Source: Apium graveolens (lineage: Eukaryota > Streptophyta > Magnoliopsida > Apiales > Apiaceae). From it: 64,000 bases of DNA. The position numbers and the translations under genes were made by a program. Under the pieces are notes generated by a model that saw only the letters and a program-made list of their open reading frames with translations, searched no databases and was not told the DNA's origin. Location: assembly GCF_009905375.1 (NCBI RefSeq), contig NC_133647.1:169986790-170050789 (forward strand). The letters are read 5' to 3'. Shown here one piece after another: positions 55,331 through 64,000 of the stretch (position 1 is the stretch's first letter; every line of letters begins with the position of its first letter).

Positions 55331-56085
55331 TCATCTTTCTCGGTATTAATATTTTCTCTATTCATTGGCTCTCTGCCTTCATTCATCACTTTTTTTTGGC
55401 ACAATATGAACTTTTCCAATAATTCGGGCTGCATTACAATCTCAAATAGCTTTTCAGTACCGGCTCCGGTTACCTTCACTTTTATTTCCATTTTCTTGAA
55501 ATCTCTTATCAACTCTTCCGAAGACATTATCATCTTGAGTCTCTCCTTTTTACTAAGGGCATCAGCCACCACATTAGATTTCCCTGGATGATAAAGAATC
55601 TCATAATCATAATCCTTGATTAGCTCTAACCACCTCCTCTGGTGCATGTTGAGCTCTTTCTGCGTAAAAATATACTTGAGCTTTTGGGGTTTGCGTAAAC
55701 CTTGCACTTCTCTCCATACAAGTAGTGCCTCCAATCTTTAGGGTAAAACTATTACCGTGAGCTCAAGATCATGGGGAAATATCAAGTTTTATATTCCCTT
55801 AATTGTCTTGACGCGTACTTGATTACCTTACTGTGTCGCATAAGCGTGCACCCTAATCCCTTGTGTGAAGTATCACTATAAATCACAAAATCTCCTTTTT
55901 CCCTCCGGCAATGACAATGCAGGGGCCGTCACCAATCTTTTCTTCAGTTCTTGGAGGCTGTTCTCGCATTCCTCTGTCGATTCGAACTTCTCAGTCTTAC
56001 GAGTAAGCCGCGTTAAACGGGCTGTGATCTTTTCAAAATTTTGAACGAACCTACGATAGTAACTGGCAATTACTATCTCTTGTAG
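55327..56085 (-). pseudogene. RT-thumb and first RNase H, gypsy element 2
   Basis: Minus strand: RRFVQNFEKI (about 56035-56065) and LTRLTRKTEKFESTEECENS (about 55960-56015) are the end of RT. A run of RNase H follows, with stops, then a clean open stretch 55327-55734 ([39 protein letters not shown]). It lies only about 430 bases from the primer site, directly after the leader ORF. Gag, protease and the RT palm are absent in front of it. Confidence 0.85.
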
Positions 56086-56254
56086 TCGCCATGACTACGA
56101 TCATCAATTCCTCAGCGATCAAATTTTTACTCTTGTCAGGATCCTCCTCGGGATCCTCCTCAGCAAGAATCTCTTCTGGGAAAACCTCCTCAACGGCTAC
56201 ATCCTCAACATGAGCATTATCCGATCCCTCGTTAGGACGCTCTATCGGATCCAC
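56051..56254 (-). pseudogene. Leader ORF of gypsy element 2
   Basis: MDPIERPNEGSDNAHVEDV start at 56254, acidic middle (EEILAEEDPEEDPDKSKN), ending at 56051 within the RT-thumb block in another frame. The start is shared with element 1. Probably the N-terminus of the ancestral gag joined to the RT fragment by a deletion. Confidence 0.65.
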
Positions 56255-56497
56255 AATCTGATCTCCAATAACTAATAAAACATCATCGCACTGTTGCTCC
56301 TCAAACTCAGGGTTCGGAGTCCCGCTACCACATACGATAACAAACTACGCTTCTATCACGATATTCATAAGGTTTCCCGTAAGGATTTTTAACTGTTAGT
56401 ACTATGCTAGGTACTCCGACTATGAACTTGGAAATAGTTCTTATATTTATAGTGAACTTATTATTTTAACATCACATCATCTCCGAGGTTTATAATG

Positions 56498-56513
56498 CTT
56501 AGCTCTGATACCA
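56498..56513 (-). other. Primer binding site of gypsy element 2
   Basis: TGGTATCAGAGCTAAG on the minus strand, four bases inside the 5' LTR; same as in element 1. Confidence 0.9.
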
Positions 56514-56517
56514 TTTC

Positions 56518-59500
56518 TGTAACACCCCTTAATCCGGGGTCAGGGATCCGGGTTTTCACGAGTTCCATTTCCCTTAATAACACTCAATCTTAATAAACAA
56601 CCAACTACTGCGTACTGTGACCCCATAATATACACATACACCACAAGTTATAGTCTCAGAGATGAATTCCAAAAATAACACAAATCATTTTATTCCAATT
56701 ATAAGGCATTACACCTCAAAAGGGGTTTCTAAATAAATTTACATATTCTTTGCCATTATTACAATTCATAAATATACATAAGTCTGGTACATTAACAGTT
56801 GAAAACCTATCCTATTGGTAGTTCCTACCTCAGCTACAGCGGCATCAACGCCTATAGGAAACTGCAGAACATTTCTTATCCACTCGCGAATTGGGAGCTT
56901 GGTCCTATTCATCTTGTCTAGCTGGTGTTGTGTGATGAAAGAATAAAGCAAGGGTGAGCAACAAGCCACCAAAATAACATGTATTATAATTAACAATATA
57001 TGAGCCTTCTCGTAGTACTCATGAAAGTCTTGGTCAAGAAGAAATGAACCAAGTTGATATCTTAACGCGACCAAGTCGTAAAATATTCAGTATATATGTA
57101 TATATACTTTTCAAAATCTTTGAAATCCTCTGACATGTATAATATACACAGAGTTCCAGTTTATAACTGTATAAAAACATCGTTGCAAGGTGATCTCATA
57201 TAACTAACCTTGTCTCAACGTTTTTTTGAAAATCTTTGTCATGCATAAGATAATCATTAAATAGATATAAGTTGAAAATATGAAGTTACAAGATACTCCA
57301 ATATACTTATATCTTTTTCGAATACTACTTGAACTACCACCGTTCAAGGTATAATCAGTTTCAAAAGTTCATCACATATATTAGACTACAAGATAAGACT
57401 TGAATAGATTCAATCTTTGAAATATCATTTGAAAGAAATGAAGTTACGAGATACTTCATTAAGTCCCGATATATATATATACACCTATATATATATATCT
57501 CATACACTCCTTGAAAACCTCTATTATGAAAATTATAAACAGAGTTGCAATATCCAATGAATTTAGAAAGAAAAAAACCTTGGCATAAACCTAATATCTT
57601 GTTGATCAGGAAAAGATACCAATTGAGTCACCTTTTCTACTAGTAGATGGATGAATTCCCCACTAGTCATCACCCAGGCCGCATTAGGACCTTGTGCTGG
57701 ACTGCCACTCAGCCACTTACGCTTTAATGGACTCCCACTGAGCCACTTACACTTTGATGGACTCCCACGGAGCCCATGACGCCTATGCCGACGCATTTTG
57801 ATTGGGCTTACTTCCCGAACGTTGGGCAAGTAATGAAACTCTTTTATCAATTAGTAATTTCTTTGCGCCAAAAATACACCACGGAGCCGGATCCCTTAGG
57901 TTTTGAGTGAGTATTTAAATCCCCTTCGAAAGGAAGATCTTAAATTTGAAAATGAGTTTTGGGATCTGCTCTAACTTTAAAATCATTTTGAAGACTCGAA
58001 AATATTTTTGAAAATGTTTGAAGTAAGGATAATTTAATAGAATAAATCAGTTACAAAATAATCGAAGAATATCTGAATATTATTCTTTAAATAATATTCC
58101 AATAAAGAATAGCTTTTATCAAAATAAATCCAGTAAAAGTTTTTGGAAATAATACTTGAAATGAATAATAATTATCGAAAGATATACTTATACGAAAGTA
58201 AAATCTTTATTTGAATAATCGAAATTAATGTTTGATTATTGTTCAAAACTATCGAATATACCTTACTCGATTAATAGTTATAGAAAACTATATATATATA
58301 TATATATATTATACTCGGGAACATCGACTCCCGGTTTAGAAAAATGTTCACCTTTGGGTCCCCTATACTAAGGGTATACGCAACTACTGCTTATCTCTAG
58401 CATAGGTATTATGCAGTTTATAAGCATTTGAATTGATAATAAAATATAAAGATTTTACAACATGCATATATATACCATATCAACATGCTCCAATATATCA
58501 CAAGATTTGCTAATAACAACCATGCACTTATCTCATGATAATGCATCAATATATTTACATCACAACAACTGTATAACGGGTAGAAAACTTGCCTGAGTGT
58601 TCCGGGGTAGACTTAAGCTTAGAGTGGGTCCGGTAACCTATGAACAACAACATAAGCTGGAATTAAACCACGGTCACTTAAGAAACTAGACTTTATCCAC
58701 TTAGACCCTAACATTCGCTTTTGCGCTTAACGATTTACATAAGTCGCTCGAGTACCCTCATCTCCACCATTTTTATAAAAATAACCATTAAACATTTTAA
58801 GGCGACTCTTTCACGAGTACTTTAACAACTGCCTAATACACCTTACATAATTGTTTCGTGTTTCGATTAATCATTTAAGGGTTTCAATTATGGTCTCAAA
58901 GTTACTCGAGGTTTCGGGGTTCGCTCGCGAAATGCCGTTACTTAAAACTGTCGTTTCTCATTGCTCGTAACTCGGATTTAGGCGAACGACATATCAAAGC
59001 GAAGCTCGTAACATGAAATATCTAAAAATGGCAAAGGCCAGAATCTAACAGTGAGTTCACGGGTCCTAAAATTAAGCACAGAAATAGTTAAGGAAAATCG
59101 GGCATTATGACGACTAGAACTTAGCGATTTCCAATATTTTTATCACTCCAAATCAATCCCTTCCAACTACAATCCATCCACAACTTCAAGATTCAAACCT
59201 AGGCTAATGATCTTAGCCAAAACAAGCTCAAGATCCTCAATCCAATTCAATTTTATACCATTTCCATAATCAACTAATCTACTTGACAATCAAAGTTCAA
59301 TTCAAGCTTAATCATTCAAACAACTACTCATCCATCCAAACCATCCCAAAATTCAAGCAAACAAACTTAGTACTTAAAGGTCCAAAAGTTTTATACCTTT
59401 ATTTATGAGGGGAAAGTTGCTAGGAAGCCTTAAAACCTTGATCAATCCTTATATAAGCTTGGATCTCACAAATAATCAAGAAAACACAAAGTTAGATTTT

Positions 59501-60377
59501 GAAGTTTCTAAAGTCCGATTGAAAGAACTGCACAAATGAGGGTCTTACCTTCTTATTTGGATGAGACTTATGAAAAAAAGTTATAGGCCATCTCAATACA
59601 TTTTCAAAGAGCTATAAAACATAATATTTGAGTGAGTATTGAAGGAGATATGGCAGTTTGAAGTTTCTGTTCTGGTTTTGGCCGAGAGCAAGCTTTTAAG
59701 GGGGAGAAAGAGTGAAATGCTTCTTGTTTTACCCTTTGACTAATTGTGTGGTGAATTACTTGGTTGCTTCTCTTTTACTTTAATTAACCATATTTAGAAT
59801 TTACCATGGTTAAAAATACTTGGCTAATATTCCACCAATTCAAAATATCTACTAGGTCATGCTTAAGTCATCTTGATTATGTCATCATTTTAACACATGT
59901 CTCCTCCTTGTGGTGTGATGACATCACCATCCACTAACTCTTTGATTAAATATTAATTACTTGGTTAATGACTGCTTATCTGTTATATGGTTCGCTTAAC
60001 TCTCGTTCTTGTTCGTCGTTTGAGGGATCATATCCGGGATCTTATTACTTGGGTTCCCCTAAACCTTCCTCAATATTTTATATTTCTTTAATGATCCTCT
60101 CTTATAATCCTTGTATTTAAATCCTTTTAATCACGTTATCTTATACTCAATTATTTCGGTATCTGGTGGATTTTCCGGAATAATCAAAGTGTCCGAATTC
60201 GAATTCTAACAACCTTTACATACACTCATTTACTTTCTGGAATACTAATACGATCTTAGAATTTCCATAACAGTACTCCTATATAGCGTGGTCTGATAAT
60301 TTTCCTTAATCATCATTGTCAACAAAAGTTACTATTCATCAGGGTTTCAAAAATTTCCAAAAATTGAGGTTATTACA
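56518..60377 (-). repeat. 5' LTR of gypsy element 2
   Basis: Starts TGTAACACCCCTTAATCC and ends GAGGTTATTACA, next to the GAAGA target duplication at 60378. Diverged from the partner LTR at 47183 by scattered substitutions and small indels, including a longer TA run near 57470-57500. Confidence 0.9.
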
Positions 60378-60583
60378 GAAGAGATTTTAAAGAAGCGGCT
60401 TGAACGAGAACATGAAGTGATTAAGGCATGGAAATCATCTAGAGTTGTTCATGCTCAAATCACTAAAGTTCAAGGTATTGAGTCCTTTTGCGATGCAACC
60501 TGGAAGAAGAGTAAAGAGAAACTTGAGTCCAATTTGGTTGAAGGATTGTTGACAGATGTGGACTCGACGGATGATGAAAATCA
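60378..60583 (+). pseudogene. Copia B gag, right part
   Basis: Open plus-strand frame that continues the gag frame from 47182 once one copy of the target duplication is removed. It is lysine/glutamate-rich (KKRLEREHEVIKAWKSSRVV, FCDATWKKSKEKLESNLVEG) and ends in an acidic stretch (DVDSTDDENH), where the CACTA-like end begins. The rest of copia B is not seen before the window ends. Confidence 0.8.
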
Positions 60584-60604
60584 CACTACGCCATAAGTGG
60601 GCTA

Positions 60605-60770
60605 CTGTAATGGAAGTGTTACAAGCAGTGTTACATTAGCTAAGAAAATTTTGTCCTATTGTAACACCTCTCAAATGGCGTTACAATAACTATATAGCTA
60701 GTGTTGTAGAGAAATGCCGGTGTTGCATAACATGTAACACCAGCACCTAGTGTTACATTAGATATTTTTT
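60605..60770. repeat. Subterminal repeats of the CACTA-like element
   Basis: GTGTTACA or its inverse occurs at least six times (GTGTTACAAG, AGTGTTACATT, TTGTAACACC, GCGTTACAAT, ATGTAACACC, AGTGTTACATT). Confidence 0.65.
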
Positions 60771-61302
60771 TATTTTTTAAAAATATTAATTTGAAAATAT
60801 TATCATAAATTAGTATTAGTTTTTAAAATTATGTTATATTGTGATGTCTAAAATAAAATTTAATATTAATTATAAAATTATTATTCAAAATTATATTATA
60901 ATTATATTATTATATATTACTCTATTTTAATATTATAAATATTATACTTTTATATTAAAGCTTTTTTACTTCAAAATATAATATATTGCATATTTTAACA
61001 TTGCATATAAATATTACATTAAATTAAAGTAGTAAACTAGATAAAATAAAAATATATAAATTACATTATTTTAAACATGATCCATAATATATTATAATTT
61101 TTATTTATGTTAATTCCTTTTAAAAAAATTCAAAATAAAACTAAGTAAGAGAATATTAAATAAATAATATATATGCACATTTACCACATAAAAAATTGAA
61201 AGGCTTTAAAAGTTCCGTCCAAATAAAAAATCAGGACCTCTGAATCATACTTCCCTAACCTTATCCTCTATCCCGGCCTTCTGTTAGCCTCTTTGTTTCT
61301 CT
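60771..61302. other. Very AT-rich stretch
   Basis: Long A/T-only runs with no coding or element ends that I can identify, up to a CT-rich gene-leader-like segment at about 61240-61300. Confidence 0.6.
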
Positions 61303-61455
61303 ATGGCAATTAATCAACTCATTTGGCTTAGTCTTTTCTCTCTGACAATTCATCTTCTCACTACATATGTTCATCTCTCTGCTTCTCTCTCGGGTACTTC
61401 TTCTTTGACTCGACAGTTGGGACTCTTCTTCGACTTGTCGGGTACATCTACATAG
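61303..61455 (+). CDS. Small ORF with hydrophobic N-terminus, possible first exon
   Basis: Fifty codons starting MAINQLIWLSLFSLTIHLL and ending at TAG. It is preceded by a CT-rich, leader-like region (TCTGTTAGCCTCTTTGTTTC), and the hydrophobic start resembles a signal peptide. I recognise no family. It lies about 600 bases upstream of the CAAX-protease fragment and could be a mis-joined first exon, a separate tiny gene or chance. Confidence 0.25.
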   Translation: MAINQLIWLSLFSLTIHLLTTYVHLSASLSGTSSLTRQLGLFFDLSGTST

Positions 61456-62046
61456 ATATCCAAATCTTTGATGTTCTGTATATATCTATAAATGTATATC
61501 AAAATACAAATATGTACAGCTAATCGATTTTGAATTTTCAATTAATTTATGTTCTTAGGTGTGCGATTTGCGGATTTATCGATTTGTGTTCTTATCTGAC
61601 GCGATTTTGGGATTCAGAGTCTCACTACTGCACAAACTAAGTGCCCTAGTTAGTCTCAATTTAATTCACTAAAATTTGAATCGAAGGTATCACAATTTTA
61701 TCTCATTTGGATTTTAGGGTTTTGAGTTCTGATTCATTTGTATCATTTTGCTCTTTTCATTTTTTATTTTAGGGGTTTGACTTGTGTTGGTTTAATTTGT
61801 GTACTTTCACATTCCTTTAAGTTTTGGAGGATTGTCTATTGTTTCCCAATTATTGCATAAATCCTCTCTTGAGCACCAAAATTAGGTGCTTAATTTATTA
61901 CTTTATTCGGAATCATTTAAATATCGCAATGACATAGAATAAAATAGAATGATGTAACTCAATTACATTGTTGTTATTTTTGCCGTTCTAGAAGAGATTT
62001 AGACAAGAAATCAGTTCTTATACTGTCATGTAAAGACAGTATACAT

Positions 62047-63017
62047 ATGTTGGTTTCAGAGTCTCTTACTTTTTTAACACGTGCAGTATCAGTACTTGTA
62101 TTACAAACACTGGAGCTTTTTGCGGTTTCTCTTCTATCAAGGTTCTTTGCAAAGCCTGCATATAAGCTTTTTAGCCACATCAAAGCTGATACAGTGGCAA
62201 GTGAAATGAACTGGTTGATGGCATCAGTCTTTGGCTTTGGATTCCTTGTGTTCCAGGTGTTTGTAATGTCATTGCTTGCTAACAGTTTGATAGGTCCCAA
62301 GGTTTTTCTTTTTCATTGTTCACCTTAAATGCCTAAATTCTATCATGAATGAGATCATCATGCTTCAGAAAACTATTTTCCTTTTTTTTGTTCTTGATTA
62401 TATTTGGACTTGAAGTTAAAACTAGAACACGAAGCTTTCAAGTATCCCAGTTCTGTTGGGATCTCATCTTTAACATTGCTATGTTGTAGTACATTTTTGT
62501 TATCAGAGTCTTGCCTCTTAAAGAACTAGTAGTACAAGTATCCAGGGTAGAATCTTATTATGCAAAAGTGTAAAGGTTTAGTATACACACTTCTACAATT
62601 TCAAATGCTATAATACAAATGGTCAAAATATGAATTTTATGCATCTCTTATTGCGTAATATAAAAGTTTATATTACTGAACTTCTTTGCACCAACTATAA
62701 AAGTTTATGTTAGAAGGATAAAGGAAAAAACTGAACCTCTTTTACTCTTATGAATAAAGAAATTTATAGCACTATTTTTATTATTTACCTGTAATATCTG
62801 CTGTTTAATCTACGTGCAGGATGTTAACAACCCTGTATTGAAGGAAATATTATCAAGTGGTCCAATCTCTTTAGCTGCATGCTCTTTAGTTTACTGCATT
62901 ATCACTCCGTTTCTGGAGAAAACTGTGTACAGAGGATTTCTGCTGAGATACCTGGCATTTATAATGGAATGGCTGCAAGTACCAGCTACATTACATTACA
63001 TAGACCGTAGTAGATAG
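62047..63017 (+). pseudogene. CAAX (CPBP) protease gene fragment, two exons
   Basis: Exon A (about 62047-62301) reads LLSRFFAKPAYKLFSHIKA, then NWLMASVFGFGFLVFQVFVM and SLLANSLIGPK. A donor AAG|GT follows. Exon B starts after an acceptor TGCAG at 62819 (DVNNPVLKEILSSGPISLAA, then CSLVYCIITPFLEKTVYRGF). The order and spacing match plant chloroplast-type CPBP/CAAX membrane proteases, which cut or bind membrane proteins. The family motif is EE-x3-R (LLEE-x-VYRGF); here the second Glu is Lys, so the glutamate pair is lost. After EWLQ the frame runs into unrelated residues and a stop at 63017, so the second catalytic His region is missing, and the N-terminal half is absent. It is a broken copy, possibly carried by the CACTA-like element. 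Confidence 0.8.
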
Positions 63018-64000
63018 CAAAACGTGTACATACAGAGGGATTGAGGTGAAGCATGGAGATAACAACGGACTGAACATTGCCTTCTTCATAAACACTGGTA
63101 CAGTGATTATGCATTTCTATAACACCATTCTTGTCTACATCAGCAATCTCATTAATCACCCTATAATATTTTGGATCTGATTTTTTGCTACAACTAGAAT
63201 TTAATAGTGAAGAAATCAGTGAGCTACATTAGGTAAACCAAAAACCCCCACCCAAATCCATAATATTTGTTAAATCAGCATTTTATTATCATCTTCTCTA
63301 TTTGCATATAGAAAGACATTTACATACCCCCGTGTATATATACCTATGTTGCCAATAACAGTGCTAAGAATAGCTGCTTCTTCAACAAGGAGATAAATAT
63401 ACTCAAAAACTCATTGCAATAGCATAATGTTCAATTTTCCCCCAAGTTACTAAAACAACACTTTTTATTCTTGATTCGGTGTGCTTTGCCTCATCTGGTG
63501 AAATGACTGAGATCGAACAAGTAGAGGAGGAGATTCAATATTCTCTACTTGAGGTTAGTGCAAACATCTGCACTATATTAAATTGCATACATGGGGCCGT
63601 GGAAAAATTATAAATCCGTATCTATATTCACTGCCTTTTTTATATAAGTGAAATTATAGCTTTTTCATCGCTAATGTTGACTTTATGCGGTAAAAAGAGC
63701 AACAAGAGTGAGCTGATGGCATAACTTATATTACGTCATCAATTGCCTGAACCAGTTTTTGATGATAGTCGAAAAATAGTTTTTTCTTATCCAAGGATAT
63801 CTTGGATGTTATGTTGTAGTTTTTAGCGTTAGAGATGAGACTCCTATGTAGTGGTATGGTTTGGAGAATTGCGACTGTTATTTAATTGTTTGGTTCAAAA
63901 AATTGAGACTTATGTATGCAAATTTGATATTTTATTTATTACGTGATTGTTCTTTAGGTTGAGTATATATTTCAAAAAATTAAAAATAACTGTTACATTT
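63018..64000. other. Unassigned sequence at the window end
   Basis: No gene or element is supported. A short open stretch at about 63504-63555 (MTEIEQVEEEIQYSLLE followed by GTTAGT) looks like an exon with a donor but matches no family that I recognise. Confidence 0.4.

Larger units (their letters stand above)
47183..60377 (-). mobile_element. Gypsy element 2: complete ends, non-autonomous, about 13.2 kb
   Basis: LTRs 47183-51030 (3,848 bases) and 56518-60377 (3,860 bases) in direct orientation, primer site 56498-56513, polypurine tract 51031-51043, and target duplication GAAGA on both sides. It belongs to the same family as element 1: the LTR landmarks and interior blocks occur in the same order. 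The LTR pair is visibly diverged (7 differences in the first 60 bases, fewer elsewhere; several percent overall by eye), so it inserted earlier than element 1. The interior has the same scrambled order of pol remnants and no intact gene. Confidence 0.9.
60584..64000 (+). mobile_element. CACTA-like transposon, left end (right end outside the window)
   Basis: Starts CACTACGCCATAAGTGGG at 60584, typical of plant CACTA termini, after a three-base flank TCA (60581-60583). The next 190 bases carry repeated TGTTACA/TGTAACAC words in both directions, as expected for subterminal transposase sites. No tnp-type transposase is seen. Sequence like a plant gene (CAAX protease) lies 1.4 kb inward. GTTACA occurs again at the very end of the window, which may hint at the other end. 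If the right end is not nearby, this gene fragment may simply be flanking DNA. Confidence 0.6.

Noticed and set aside
61974..62300. 108-codon minus-strand frame over the CAAX-protease exon
   Set aside because: The plus-strand reading matches a known membrane protease and has correct splice sites; the minus-strand reading has neither.

Overview
The window is nuclear DNA from a dicot plant. Evidence: one 16-exon plant housekeeping gene with small exons and AT-rich introns, plant-type LTR retrotransposons primed by initiator-Met tRNA, a Mutator-like element, Stowaway- and hAT-like MITEs and a CACTA-type end. The species cannot be fixed from sequence alone; an asterid, possibly Apiaceae, is a guess. 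Everything outside the one intact gene is transposable-element DNA or short AT-rich spacer.

Layout. 1-6985: 5' half of a degraded Ty3/gypsy element on the minus strand (protease, gag, primer site, 4.2-kb LTR). 6986-8300: spacer with repeat fragments. 8311-15940: the beta (catalytic) subunit gene of pyrophosphate-dependent phosphofructokinase, minus strand, all 16 coding exons readable, 567 codons, with a MITE in intron 3 and one apparent GC-AG intron. 16709-16935: Stowaway-like MITE. 16952-20163: Mutator-like element with terminal inverted repeats, a broken transposase gene on the minus strand and a convergent GRF-zinc-finger/membrane-segment gene on the plus strand. 20204 to about 23424: truncated gypsy LTR.

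From about 23425 to the end is a nested stack. The host is a Ty1/copia element B (plus strand; gag at 45916-47182 continuing at 60378-60583). Copia element A (minus strand; 5' LTR 45341-45915, body down to 37729 and again 23679-23425) inserted in it. Gypsy element 1 (23680-37728, TSD GGTTG) inserted in copia A, and gypsy element 2 (47183-60377, TSD GAAGA) inserted in copia B. A CACTA-like end at 60584 cuts copia B on the right and is followed by a two-exon fragment of a plant CAAX (CPBP) protease gene that looks broken.

The most interesting signal is the pair of gypsy elements. They belong to one family and share the same scrambled interior: a reverse-transcriptase-thumb/RNase H/integrase-start fragment lies before the gag, and a second badly decayed gag-RT-RNase H-integrase series follows. 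Neither can encode its own proteins, yet the two 4.25-kb LTRs of element 1 look identical by eye except for 2 bp in a TA run. This suggests a non-autonomous lineage that was mobilised in trans, and recently. The second notable item is the Mutator-like element, whose two convergent genes copy the layout of maize MuDR but with a GRF zinc-finger/membrane protein in the place of mudrB.

All exon boundaries and element edges were read by eye. No alignment, database search or transcript was available.
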